From: Caldivirga sp. MU80
Lineage (GTDB): Archaea; Thermoproteota; Thermoprotei; Thermoproteales; Thermocladiaceae
Assembly (NCBI RefSeq): GCF_001663375.1
Contig: NZ_LCTF01000006.1
Span: 52,379-88,373 of the forward strand
Direction: 5' to 3'
Length of the DNA stretch: 35,995 nucleotides
The notes under the pieces are model-generated. The model saw only the letters and a program-made list of their open reading frames with translations, ran no database searches and was not told the DNA's origin. The position numbers were made by a program, and so were the translations under genes. This document shows, one piece after another, positions 14,616 to 23,500 of the stretch (the stretch's first letter is position 1; every line of letters starts with the position of its first letter).

Positions 14616-17048
14616 ATGAGTCCTGGTAGGCTCTGGCTAATCCCAGTAATAATAGGTGCAGCAGCCATAATGGCGTTAACGGCTACTACTGTGCATGCAC
14701 AACAAGTGACGTTTAAGATAGCGATAACTGGTTCATGGCCATACGCGCCAGGAATGCCGATATGGAACCCATACGCACCAAACAATATAGCTGGAGGTGT
14801 ATCAATACCAAATGTCTTAGTCTTGGCCATGCTTGATTACTCAACTGGTAGGCTTTACCCTGTTTTGGCTGAGAATTGGACTGTTCAGACCTTACCTAAT
14901 GGTTCAGCCTTATTAACAATCTACCTTAGGAAGGGCTTGTACTGGTTTAATGGTACGGCTACGATACCCTTCACCGCTTGGGATCTTTACGCATTCTTTT
15001 ACATTGGTATTAAGGCCTTCGGCTGGTATTACCCATGGATTAATACTTCACTTGCAGATGAGGATGTCAGAGTGTTGAACAACTACACATTCCAGTTACT
15101 ATTTCAAAAGTGGATACCTATAGCATTATGGTGGGTGATAACATCGGCGCCTGCAACGCCCTATTGGGTTTGGAAGCCTATAGTTGATGAGTTGAAGACT
15201 GTTAATGCTACATATGCGCAAGAGGTTCTATCGCATAACATTACTAAGTTTGCACCGCCATACTGGGGCCTATCCAGTGGTTACCTGTGACACGTAGTAT
15301 GGTCGCCGAGTGTCGTGTTTAAGCTTGAACCACCTAATGTGCTGAAGCAGTGGTACTCAATATTCCCAATAAACAGCTTCCAATACTACCCAGAGATTGA
15401 TATAATGTGGACGCCGAGCTATGCTACATCATACGCAATACTACTTGGTCATCAGACTGATTGGATATGGTCTGCCTTAACAACAAAGGAGATGCAGGTG
15501 TTGAACGCCACAGGTAAGATAGACATAGGTACACCTTACTTCGATATGTGTAATAGTAAGGGTATGTGGCTTAATCCTAATGTTTACCCATGGAATTACC
15601 CACAAGCCAGGAGGGCGATAGTCTATGTGTTGAATAGGACTGCAATACCATTAGTGTATGAGCCATCATACTTCCCAACCACACATAACTTATGGGATGA
15701 TAGTGCAATACAATGGTTAACATTCCCGAAGAGGATAAGGGATATTGTAATTGACTTCCCGATAAACTGGACTCACGCACGTGAACTACTTGAATCCGTC
15801 GGTTTAGTGTATAAGAATGGTCAATGGTATTACCCGAATGGGACGCCATTAACGTTAACAATCATTGTTCCGAATTCCCTAACTGACATGGTTGAGGAGG
15901 CGACTCTAGCGGCTGAGGAGTTAACTGAGTTTGGCATCCCAACTAAGGTTCTTGCAGTGGATCCAAGTTACTTCTGGGGTACTGTTATGCCTGAAGGTCA
16001 ATATGTTGCCGCCTATGGGTTCTTTGACACAGCTTACGGTTATTTAACAGCTAGCTTAACCTACTTAGATTACCCATGGGGCTATTGGTCGTTTGGTGCT
16101 GTTTATAATTTGAGTAAGCCTTATCCGTTTGCTTGGCCTAATGTGACTAATCATCACCTTGTTGGTTGGTATTGTAAGCCTTATAATGCCCCAGCCTCAA
16201 TGAACCTGCCCAATAGTACCATTATTTGGTGTGTTAACTCAACCTTCGGCTACATTAACCTAACAAACTGGACCTGGATGATGCAGGCCGCTGTACCTGG
16301 CTCACCTGAGTATGAGGAGGCGGTTCTAATATACACTGCATGGTGGGAGTACTTCGCACCAGGTATTGAGGGTACTGCGGTGGATTGGGTTCCATTTGGT
16401 GGTGCACACTGGAGAACTGATCTAGACTTTGACTGGGCATACTACAGTATGCCGCTTGCTCTAGCCCAGGCAGTACCATCCAGCCCATATACCACTTACT
16501 GCTGCAGTCCAACTCCGGCAATATTCTTTGGGTTTGGTGCCCCTGAAGGTGTTATTCCACCGATGGCTCAAGCCATACTTAATGGTTCACTCTGGACTAA
16601 GTACTACAATATTGCCTACTGGCTTGGCTTAACTGATGAGGACCTACCTAAGTATGGGCCAGCAATGATAACGGTCCCAATCACCATTGGCGGCGTGCAG
16701 ACTTACAACGGTAGTGTCGTAGTCCCAGTATTCACAAGCATAACCCAGGTACAGGAGGCAGTAGCCAAATACTTCCACACAACGTACACACCAGTCACCA
16801 TTACCCCGGTTACCACCACATCAACGACAACCACTACAACTACAACCACCACTACGGCAGTATCAACAGTCACCTCAACGGCTACTGTGACCAGTACTGT
16901 AACAAGCACATCAGTATCAACAACAACGGCGGTAAGCACTGTAACAGTAACCAAGCCAGTAATCAGCACAGCACTAGTAATCGGAATAGTAGTCATTGTG
17001 GTAGTCGTAGCGGCAGTGGCAGCCCTAATAGCATTAAGAAGAAGATGA
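14616..17048 (+). pseudogene. ABC-transporter family-5 solute-binding protein, interrupted by in-frame TGA
   Basis: Extracytoplasmic binding protein of the peptide/oligosaccharide type (SBP_bac_5). It is a single frame of about 810 codons broken once by TGA at 15288-15290; the frame before and after is identical and intact. The order is a signal peptide (MSPGRLWLIPVIIGAAAIMALTA..., cleaved near AHA/QQ), a binding domain with the family block YPVLAENWTVQ...LRKGLYWFNG, many sequons, a Thr/Ser-rich stalk (about 16800-16960) and a C-terminal TM anchor ending in RRR. The TGA lies between SSGYL and HVVWSPSV, where TGG (Trp) would be natural. Either the gene is freshly inactivated or the stop is read through. 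No permease or ATPase genes adjoin it. Confidence 0.8.
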
Positions 17049-17080
17049 AAATAAACTAAAGCCAAACCCCTCAAAATCAA

Positions 17081-17106
17081 ATTCTCTCCCTTCAATTCTC
17101 TCCCTT
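17081..17106. repeat. Tandem pyrimidine-rich repeat after the solute-binding protein gene
   Basis: ATTCTCTCCCTT occurs at 17081-17092 and 17095-17106. Being pyrimidine-rich and just past the stop codon, it may act as a transcription terminator on the plus strand. Confidence 0.45.
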
Positions 17107-17138
17107 ACCATACCATTCAACTACACACAAAGAAGCCT

Positions 17139-17146
17139 AACATGTT
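17139..17146. promoter_or_regulatory. Candidate operator AACATGTT before isomerase 1
   Basis: Third copy of the palindrome in the island, ending about 8 bp before the TATA box of the isomerase gene, a position suited to an activator or a BRE-blocking repressor. Confidence 0.45.
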
Positions 17147-17154
17147 CAAACGAA

Positions 17155-17164
17155 TACTTAAAAT
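17155..17164 (+). promoter_or_regulatory. TATA box of isomerase 1
   Basis: TACTTAAAAT, centred 26 bp before the ATG at 17186. Confidence 0.65.
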
Positions 17165-17185
17165 GCTAAGTTTAGGTGAAGGCTT

Positions 17186-18502
17186 ATGCAGGTTTTGAGG
17201 ATTCCAGTTGTTTTCCTTGGGCCCTTTGAGCCTGATTTCCTTAGTGTTGATGATGTTTTGAGGGTTCTTAGGGGTAGGTTTCTTGGTGTTGACTTTAGGC
17301 CCTATAACGTTAACAGTGTTAATGATGCCTATGCCTTCCTTAGGGCTGAGGGTGATGCTGTCGGTTACCTGGTTTTAAATGTTAGGGTTGTTCACCAGGG
17401 TGTTGTTAGGGCTATTGTTGAGAGTGGTAAGCCCATAGTCTACATCGCCAGGACTATGGAGGGTTCACCGAATTACCTGATGGATGTTGTTGAGGCTAGG
17501 AGGTCTGGTTACCCAGTCCTCAGTGTGGCCACTGAGGATGTGCTTAGTGATGCTGCGCTTAACAGAGTTAGGTACCTGGTTGCCCTAGGCCAGATTAGGG
17601 GTAGTAGGGTCCTCCTGGTTACGGCTAGGAACCTGATTAATTATATGAGCTGGGCCTTCCCCAACGCCACTGAGTTGTCTAGGGCTGTGGCTGAGCTTCA
17701 GAGGAGGGTTGGCTTAACGGTGGATTTCATGGATCTGAGGGAATTCATCGATAGGTATTACAGTAAGGTTACCGATGCCGAGGCTGAGCCTTGGGTTGAG
17801 GCTTGGGTTAAGGGTGCATCCCAGGTTGTTGACCCATCAAGGGTCGACATCGTTAAGGCGGCTAGGCTGTACCTAGCGATGCTTAGGGCTGCAAGGGAGA
17901 GGGGTGATAATGTGGTTGCCTTCGACTGCATAATGAACGTAAGCACAGGGCTCATTGACGCCTGGCCGTGCCTAGGCTACATGCAGCTCTGGTACGATGG
18001 CCTAATACCTGTCTGCGAGGCAGACTTATATGCAATACTACCCCTATTAATCGGCAGGTACCTCTTCAACAGGCCCGGCTTCGTCAACGACCCCGGCGTT
18101 GATGAGGTTAACAACAGGTTAATTTACTGGCATTGCTACGCCCCAACCAATCCATATGGTTCAGGTAAACCTGAGGTACCCTACATAATCACTGATGCGC
18201 ACGGCGGCAGTAAGCATGCCTCAATACACGTCAAACTGCCCGTCAACGAACCAGTAACCGTCATGAGCTATAACCCAGCCACAAACACCCTTAGCCTACA
18301 CGTGGCTAAGGCAATTGATAACATTTACTGGAAGCAGTTATGCGCCACTAAGCTTGTCGCCACCGGTGACGCTAGGAGGATTGCGGCCAAGTGGACTACT
18401 GAAAACGGGTACCACAGGGTCCTAATATACGGCGACTTCAGGGGGGAGGTTAAGGAATTCGCAGTACTAATGGGTATTAGGGTTGTTGAGGAGGATCAAT
18501 AA
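17186..18502 (+). CDS. L-fucose isomerase-like protein 1
   Basis: 438 residues of the COG2407 (L-fucose isomerase and related) family, which converts aldoses to ketoses with a divalent metal. An N-terminal Rossmann-like half (1-170, with GYLVLNVRVVHQGVVRAIVESGKPIVYIA) is followed by the C-terminal catalytic half. Likely metal or active-site residues lie in CIMNVSTG near 253, PVCEADLYAILP near 277 and IYWHCYAPTNP near 311. The sugar cannot be fixed: fucose, arabinose or a related deoxysugar are all possible. The leaderless ATG sits behind its own promoter with an AACATGTT site. A second, diverged family member lies at 19044-20483. Confidence 0.82.
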   Translation: MQVLRIPVVFLGPFEPDFLSVDDVLRVLRGRFLGVDFRPYNVNSVNDAYAFLRAEGDAVGYLVLNVRVVHQGVVRAIVESGKPIVYIARTMEGSPNYLMDVVEARRSGYPVLSVATEDVLSDAALNRVRYLVALGQIRGSRVLLVTARNLINYMSWAFPNATELSRAVAELQRRVGLTVDFMDLREFIDRYYSKVTDAEAEPWVEAWVKGASQVVDPSRVDIVKAARLYLAMLRAARERGDNVVAFDCIMNVSTGLIDAWPCLGYMQLWYDGLIPVCEADLYAILPLLIGRYLFNRPGFVNDPGVDEVNNRLIYWHCYAPTNPYGSGKPEVPYIITDAHGGSKHASIHVKLPVNEPVTVMSYNPATNTLSLHVAKAIDNIYWKQLCATKLVATGDARRIAAKWTTENGYHRVLIYGDFRGEVKEFAVLMGIRVVEEDQ

Positions 18503-18508
18503 CGTTGA

Positions 18509-18545
18509 AATTATTTAAATAATTCACTTAAAATATTTAAATAAT
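18509..18545. promoter_or_regulatory. Paired TATTTAAATAAT repeat, operator or terminator candidate
   Basis: TATTTAAATAAT occurs at 18512-18523 and 18534-18545, 22 bp (two turns) apart. The first copy sits in a perfect 16-bp palindrome at 18509-18524. It lies between the stop of isomerase 1 and the TATA box of the next gene. Confidence 0.45.
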
Positions 18546-18576
18546 ATTAGTAAGCTACAATTTACGTTAACTAAAA

Positions 18577-18586
18577 CTTATTAAAA
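18577..18586 (+). promoter_or_regulatory. TATA box of the small membrane protein gene
   Basis: CTTATTAAAA, centred about 25 bp before the GTG at 18605. Confidence 0.5.
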
Positions 18587-18604
18587 CTTAGCCTAAGGGG
18601 GCTT

Positions 18605-19051
18605 GTGCCTGATTGGCTGGGGTTTCTGATAGCCGTAGCCTTAGCCATAGAGGACGCCGTTGAGACTTACATAGGCGTCTTTATCATGGGCTTCACGGAG
18701 TTTGATGCCTTGACTCGCATGATGATTAGTGCCTTTGGCCCATTGGGCATAGTCCTTGGTACTGCATTAACTATACTACTGGCATACGCCCTATTTAGGC
18801 TAACATACCTAGACGGGTTGGCTTGGGTTTTCGGTGAGGCCATGTTAAACACCCTCAATACCACCAGGGCCATGGTTGTCATTAGCAACCTACTCCTCAT
18901 AACACTCAACGCTCAGCTACCAATCATCACTGTTTACGGCATTGGTACAGCCACGGCAGTGCTTATGAATGCCAGGCTAGCTAGGCACCTATTAAGCCGC
19001 AGGGTGCGTGGGGTTTTGACTGTTAAGGTGAGTGAGAAGAGGGTTAAGTGA
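18605..19051 (+). CDS. Hypothetical membrane protein
   Basis: 148 residues with about four predicted TM segments (near 4-29, 45-68, 86-104 and 106-122) and a basic cytoplasmic tail (RHLLSRRVRGVLTVKVSEKRVK). No family recognised. The start is GTG with leaderless geometry. Its 3' end overlaps the convergent isomerase 2 gene tail to tail by 8 bp. The location inside the sugar island makes a role in uptake or signalling possible, but nothing in the sequence shows it. Confidence 0.65.
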   Translation: MPDWLGFLIAVALAIEDAVETYIGVFIMGFTEFDALTRMMISAFGPLGIVLGTALTILLAYALFRLTYLDGLAWVFGEAMLNTLNTTRAMVVISNLLLITLNAQLPIITVYGIGTATAVLMNARLARHLLSRRVRGVLTVKVSEKRVK

Positions 19052-20483
19052 CCTTGATTAGTTGCGTTCCGGTTAACCTGGCTAGTAGTTCAAGTTCCCT
19101 CACGTAGTCTCCGTAGGCCATTACCCAGTGGAAGCCCTGCCAACCCTCTAACGCTGCGGCTGCATCACTAACCTTGACCTCTATTTGGTCCCTGCAGATC
19201 CTGAGGTATGTTGGCCCAGTTGCCTCACCCCTAATGACAATCAGCCTACTTAGGTCGTAGGAGAAGCCCGCTATAGTTACTATGCCTGGTTCGTAGAGTA
19301 CTTTGGGTGCGACTGATGTGTTTGATTCGTGGTGTGTCGTGGCTATGTACCTGAATGGCTGCTCACTAAACCCCCTCATCCTTGTTGGTGAGGTGCAGTG
19401 GGCTAGTATTAACTTACCCTCGCCAATGTTGACCGTTGGGTCGTAGAAGGCGACTGGCTTATTGGCTATCCACCTCATAAGGTAGTGAATGACCATTGCG
19501 GTTGGGTCAGCCTCACAGGTAGCCACAAGACCCCCATCATTCATGATGCTGAACGCCATACACGGCGTAGCCCTAACCCTACCAAGCGTGTTAACACTGA
19601 GGCAATTCACAGTAACCCAATCACTACCCGAAGTCTCACTCAAGTAATCCCTCAACGTCAAGTAGTAGACCCCAGCCCTAACCCTCCTATCCTCATCAGG
19701 CTCAGGTAGCTCATACTTAACCCTAATGCCCGCGTCAGCCTGCCCCCTCTGCACGTAGTCGTTAGCTATCCTTTTAGCCTCCTCAACGTACCTCGGATCC
19801 TTTAACCTAGCCTCGAAGTCGCTGGCGAATTTACTGTAGGTTATGTGCCTAACCTTAAACCCAAATTTAGCCACACCCCTGGCTAAGGTGGTCCAGCCCC
19901 CGAAGTCGTAGTTGGGTTCACCAACCATGACAACCGTAGTGCCCCTCAGCTTCTCAAGGGCGTAAACCACCCTAACCGCGGACTTAACTAAGCCCAAGTC
20001 ACCCTCGGCCAAAACAACCCTCCTAGCCAAGTCAGGTGCATCAGATGAAAGCCTCTGCCATAGTGGTGGTGCGAATAATGTGCCTGCGTATATGTGGCCA
20101 CCAAACTTATCGTAGATAACTAAGTAATCCACCAGTGAAAGCAGTGCTGTCATCACGGACCTCTCTGGGTATTGGTAGAGGTTGGCTGGAGCTATTGGTA
20201 GGAGAATGGCAACGTGCACACTCCTTAAGTCATCTGCGTGATTCATGATGTCGTCCATTCCTGAAACCTCAATAATGGGCTTAACCACTATTAAGTAACC
20301 CTCCTTAGTCAAATCGTTAATGATTCCATTCAATTCACTTGAAATAACCTTCAACTCATCCTCGTAATCACTCCTACTCCTAACAAAACCCCAATAACCA
20401 ACCTCACTGGGCTTCTCACCTAGGAATACGTCACCTGGCTTGAGGACTATGGGCTGAACCGTTAGTTTAAAGGGGTTAGGCAT
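19044..20483 (-). CDS. L-fucose isomerase-like protein 2
   Basis: 479 residues of the same COG2407 family as the protein at 17186-18502, but with a longer N-terminus and low similarity. The catalytic half shows NCLSVNTLGRVRATPCMAFS near 297-316, ATCEADPTAMV near 324, and LAHCTSPTRMRGF near 361; the CEAD and HC blocks correspond to those in protein 1. GTG ATG and then GTGATGA-like pairing sequence just before ATG 20483, with a TATA-like element at 20517-20526, gives a short leader with a weak Shine-Dalgarno site. It lies directly downstream of the HTH regulator on the same strand. A broken copy of its 5' end is at 7251-7355. Confidence 0.82.
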   Translation of the reverse strand: MPNPFKLTVQPIVLKPGDVFLGEKPSEVGYWGFVRSRSDYEDELKVISSELNGIINDLTKEGYLIVVKPIIEVSGMDDIMNHADDLRSVHVAILLPIAPANLYQYPERSVMTALLSLVDYLVIYDKFGGHIYAGTLFAPPLWQRLSSDAPDLARRVVLAEGDLGLVKSAVRVVYALEKLRGTTVVMVGEPNYDFGGWTTLARGVAKFGFKVRHITYSKFASDFEARLKDPRYVEEAKRIANDYVQRGQADAGIRVKYELPEPDEDRRVRAGVYYLTLRDYLSETSGSDWVTVNCLSVNTLGRVRATPCMAFSIMNDGGLVATCEADPTAMVIHYLMRWIANKPVAFYDPTVNIGEGKLILAHCTSPTRMRGFSEQPFRYIATTHHESNTSVAPKVLYEPGIVTIAGFSYDLSRLIVIRGEATGPTYLRICRDQIEVKVSDAAAALEGWQGFHWVMAYGDYVRELELLARLTGTQLIKVT

Positions 20484-20516
20484 AATTCATCACTAATGCT
20501 GTGGTAAAATCTTAGA

Positions 20517-20526
20517 GATTTAAGTA
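20517..20526 (-). promoter_or_regulatory. TATA-like element of isomerase 2
   Basis: TACTTAAATC on the reverse strand. It predicts a start near 20495 and a leader of about 12 nt carrying GTGATG. Confidence 0.4.
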
Positions 20527-20570
20527 TTTTGGATGTAGTAACTTAAGGTTTAGACTAGATAAATACTAGG

Positions 20571-21284
20571 TTAAGTTAGGTAATCCTCGTCTGTGAACAT
20601 TGCCTTAATTATCTTATCTACGGCGTTCCTGATGTAGCTGTCCAGGGTTGCCTTGGATATGCCGAGTTCCTTGGCTAACCCATCAAGCCTAATCCTCCTG
20701 GGCACCTCGAAGAAGCCCCTATCGTAGGCGTACTTCATGGCTTTCAACTCCCCTGGGCTTAGGAGTAGGGTAGCCATCTTCATGACCCTTGGGATTAGGT
20801 CATCAATAGTGACCCTCCCCTCCTTAACGTGGCTAACCTTACCATGGCTATTAACCATGCTTATGAATGGGTACGCCTTTTCACTGCTTGGGAATAGGAA
20901 CCCCCAATGCTCCACCCCATCCTCATAAACCGCCTTAACCTCAACACCACCCAGTATGTGGGCCAGGTACCTTGTTGAATCCCCCGCATCACCCTTAAGA
21001 ACCACCTGAATGTTCTTAGGGTAGCCGTCGTTAAGCGGCCTAATGCTCAACACACCCTTAATGTTCCTATGCCTACTTATGACCCTAAGCAGCCTCTTTA
21101 AGTCGGCCCTACTCCACACCTTTACAATAGCGAACTCAAGTATATAATCCATTGACGTGTCCACGTAGGTGTTGAATACCGTGAAGACGTACCTAAGTTC
21201 AGTGGTGTTTATTGTCCAGTCCGTGGTATGCAGGTAATCGAATTCAACGTAATCATACTCATTACCCTTAATGAGTAACTGCAT
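20571..21284 (-). CDS. Transcriptional regulator with C-terminal HTH_10 (Bat-type) domain
   Basis: 237 residues. The N-terminal ~170 residues form an uncharacterised domain, probably ligand-sensing. The C-terminus LSPGELKAMKYAYDRGFFEVPRR...LAKELGISKATLDSYIRNAVDKI is the bacterio-opsin-activator HTH_10 signature (about 178-232). Such proteins bind promoters of nearby catabolic genes. Position directly upstream of isomerase 2 suggests it controls the sugar island; whether it recognises AACATGTT is untested. The leaderless ATG matches the TATA box at 21307-21318. The 3' end of a second copy survives as a fragment at 7388-7461. Confidence 0.82.
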   Translation of the reverse strand: MQLLIKGNEYDYVEFDYLHTTDWTINTTELRYVFTVFNTYVDTSMDYILEFAIVKVWSRADLKRLLRVISRHRNIKGVLSIRPLNDGYPKNIQVVLKGDAGDSTRYLAHILGGVEVKAVYEDGVEHWGFLFPSSEKAYPFISMVNSHGKVSHVKEGRVTIDDLIPRVMKMATLLLSPGELKAMKYAYDRGFFEVPRRIRLDGLAKELGISKATLDSYIRNAVDKIIKAMFTDEDYLT

Positions 21285-21306
21285 ACTTCCACTAAAGCTG
21301 CAAATC

Positions 21307-21318
21307 TATTTTTTAAGT
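21307..21318 (-). promoter_or_regulatory. TATA box of the HTH regulator
   Basis: CTTAAAAAATAG on the reverse strand, about 26-28 bp before the ATG at 21284. Confidence 0.55.
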
Positions 21319-21395
21319 TTTCTCAAAATTACCTATGGGAAATTTTTACTGTAAAAATTACTATGCAACTTATTATTAAACACGCAAATGCGTGT

Positions 21396-22562
21396 CTACC
21401 TTATGCTCCTCCTGTAGGTTATTGAGCCAATGATGGTTGTTACGAGGACCATGAGGAGGGCTATGCTGTACTCATCCTGATTTATCACCCCACCTGACAG
21501 CCCTATGGACGCGACCACGAGGCCCATTTCACCCCTGGGCACCATGCCCAGGGACACGGATAATGCATGTGACGTGTTCCTTAACTTGGCGTAGGCGAAT
21601 GGGTAGACCCCAGCCATCTTGGCCAGTATAGCTAGCGTTGAGATTGCCAGTGACTGGGCGATTACCTTAAGGCTGGTTAGTGTCTCTAGGTTCATCTGGA
21701 GCCCTATGGTTATGAAGAATATTGAGCCGAATATAGCCAATAACGCCCCCGCCGACTCCCTAATCCTACCGGACACCCTACTCTCAGCCACGGCTACCCC
21801 GGCTATGAAGGCTGCTATGACAGCTGAGAAGCCGGCTACGGTCATGGTGACCACTAGCCCAAATAAGACGACCAGTGATGCGTAGATCACCAAGTGTTCG
21901 TTAATCCTATTGAGCAACCTAGGTACGATGAATATTGATGCAGTGAGAAAGATGATCCACAGGATCACTATCCTAACCAACTCCCACACCATGCCTGATG
22001 ATGATGACTTAGGGCTCATTAGGACCAGTGAGAGCATTATTAAAGCAACCACGTCATCCACTGATGCAGCTGCTATCAACACGCCTGTACTTGGGTGCCT
22101 CTGCAACCCCTCCCTCTCCACAACCCCAGCCACAACAGCCAGGCTGGTTGGGGCTGTTGTTAATGCGATTAGCGACGCCGCACCTGGGTTAAAGCCAGCA
22201 TTAACCGCATACTCAAACACAATAACATATGGCACAACTGCACCGGCCACGGCAGCAATTAATCCCATTAAGCCGCCTTGCCTAAGCGAGGATAACCCAT
22301 GCTCAAGGCCTGAGGCGAATAGTAGGAGAACAACTGAGAACTCTGAGAGGAAGATTATGTACTCGTTTATTGAGAATAGGTCAACCTTAAGCACCGTGTT
22401 AAGTAAGCCACCTAGGGCGTAGGGACTTAGGGCAATGCCGGTTAGTAACTCACCCACTATGCTGGGGTACCTATACCTATTGAGGATGAGACTCAAAGCC
22501 TCAGCGGCCGTAACCAGGATTGAAAACTCCAGTAATGTTAAGTAAACCACGTTAACGTCCAT
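21396..22562 (-). CDS. Na+(K+)/H+ antiporter, CPA2/Kef-NapA type
   Basis: 388 residues with about 12 TM helices of the monovalent cation:proton antiporter-2 fold. RYPSIVGELLTGIALSP near 31-47 is the family signature of TM2. AAASVDDVVALIML near 164-177 carries the Asp169-Asp170 pair expected of electrogenic exchangers. No TrkA-N domain follows, so it is a plain antiporter rather than a Kef-type regulated channel. The start ATG 22562 has a TATA-like CCTTTAATAAC about 22-26 bp upstream. Role: pH or sodium homeostasis at the plasma membrane. Confidence 0.9.
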   Translation of the reverse strand: MDVNVVYLTLLEFSILVTAAEALSLILNRYRYPSIVGELLTGIALSPYALGGLLNTVLKVDLFSINEYIIFLSEFSVVLLLFASGLEHGLSSLRQGGLMGLIAAVAGAVVPYVIVFEYAVNAGFNPGAASLIALTTAPTSLAVVAGVVEREGLQRHPSTGVLIAAASVDDVVALIMLSLVLMSPKSSSSGMVWELVRIVILWIIFLTASIFIVPRLLNRINEHLVIYASLVVLFGLVVTMTVAGFSAVIAAFIAGVAVAESRVSGRIRESAGALLAIFGSIFFITIGLQMNLETLTSLKVIAQSLAISTLAILAKMAGVYPFAYAKLRNTSHALSVSLGMVPRGEMGLVVASIGLSGGVINQDEYSIALLMVLVTTIIGSITYRRSIR

Positions 22563-22577
22563 TAGTGCATGCCATTA

Positions 22578-22588
22578 CCTTCAGTTAT
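22578..22588 (-). promoter_or_regulatory. TATA-like box of the antiporter gene
   Basis: CCTTTAATAAC on the reverse strand, in near-leaderless position relative to ATG 22562. Confidence 0.45.
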
Positions 22589-22612
22589 TAAAGGATTACC
22601 CATATGGAGCGG

Positions 22613-23464
22613 TTAAGGTAGTAGGTAGCCCCTCTCCCTAAGGTGCTGGGCCCATCCACTCCCCTTAACCGGCCTTGGCACAATGGGCACGTTAACCTTA
22701 ATGACCTCAGCGGCGTCCACGCCCTCCCTACCCTTAGCCAACACCACACCCCCTGGGCCCACTGCCAGTGAACTCCCTATCAACTTATACCCACTCCAAT
22801 AGCCCTTCGTCATCTCCCCCACGCTACTGACCCCTATCACCGCTATATCGTAGAGCCTTGCTATGGTTGTGTAGGCTATGACCCAACCCTTACCCCATGG
22901 CCCATCCAGGTAATGCTCCTTATTCAAGTCGTAATCGCCCGGTACCGCCCAGCCCGCTGGGGATAGTATCATGGATGCCCCCATCCTAGCCATGGAGTGG
23001 GCTAGGGTTAAGTTATCAACGGCGTTGTCTACGCATATGTCAACCCCAACCCTACCGAACTCCGTCTCAGCAACCCCAAGCCTATCACCCACCTCGTATA
23101 TCTTCTGCTCATCAGGCAGTAGGTTAATTTTCCTATACTTAAGCAGCAGCTCACCCCTGGGTGATATTAAGACCGCCGAATCATAGACTCTACCACCCTC
23201 GCCCTCGGTTAAGCCAGCCACTACGTATATTCCGTTAGCCCTAGCTGCATTAGCCAGGGCGTCGCTGTATGGTCCTGGTATTGGTTTAGCTAGCTCCCTG
23301 GCGTCTGGGTTTAGCCACCCCACGTCAAGCGTCTCAGGTAGGACGATTATCCTGCAGCCTAGCCTAGCTGCCTCATTAATAGCCTCAATTGCCCTATTCA
23401 AATTACCCTCAACATCGCTGAAGGTAACCTTAATCTGGCCGAGGCAGACGCTAACCTCAACCAT
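22613..23464 (-). CDS. Carbon-nitrogen hydrolase (nitrilase superfamily amidase)
   Basis: 283-residue cytosolic amidohydrolase with the complete Glu-Lys-Cys triad: E44 in VLPETLD, K112 in KYRKINLLPDEQ, and C144 in GVDICVDNAVDN. The fold length is normal for stand-alone members (omega-amidase, N-carbamoyl amidase and similar). The substrate cannot be fixed by sequence. It lies 36 bp downstream of nadC but has its own TATA box in that gap, giving a leaderless ATG at 23464. It may act in pyridine or amide metabolism with its neighbours; that is inference. Confidence 0.88.
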   Translation of the reverse strand: MVEVSVCLGQIKVTFSDVEGNLNRAIEAINEAARLGCRIIVLPETLDVGWLNPDARELAKPIPGPYSDALANAARANGIYVVAGLTEGEGGRVYDSAVLISPRGELLLKYRKINLLPDEQKIYEVGDRLGVAETEFGRVGVDICVDNAVDNLTLAHSMARMGASMILSPAGWAVPGDYDLNKEHYLDGPWGKGWVIAYTTIARLYDIAVIGVSSVGEMTKGYWSGYKLIGSSLAVGPGGVVLAKGREGVDAAEVIKVNVPIVPRPVKGSGWAQHLRERGYLLP

Positions 23465-23484
23465 ACTGGTGCTTCTAAGAATTG

Positions 23485-23492
23485 CTTTTAAG
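23485..23492 (-). promoter_or_regulatory. TATA box of the nitrilase-family gene
   Basis: CTTAAAAG on the reverse strand within the 36-bp nadC-nitrilase gap, centred 25 bp before ATG 23464. Confidence 0.55.
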
Positions 23493-23500
23493 CGTTGAAT

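Noticed and set aside
15288-15290. TGA as a selenocysteine codon
   Set aside because: Crenarchaea of this kind are not known to make selenocysteine, the context lacks a visible SECIS-like hairpin, and Trp is the natural residue here.
16703-17095. 130-residue minus-strand ORF rich in Val and Thr
   Set aside because: It is the antisense of the Thr/Ser-rich stalk and TM anchor of the solute-binding protein; low-complexity shadow.
19485-19709. 74-residue plus-strand ORF inside isomerase 2
   Set aside because: Antisense shadow of a well-conserved isomerase region.
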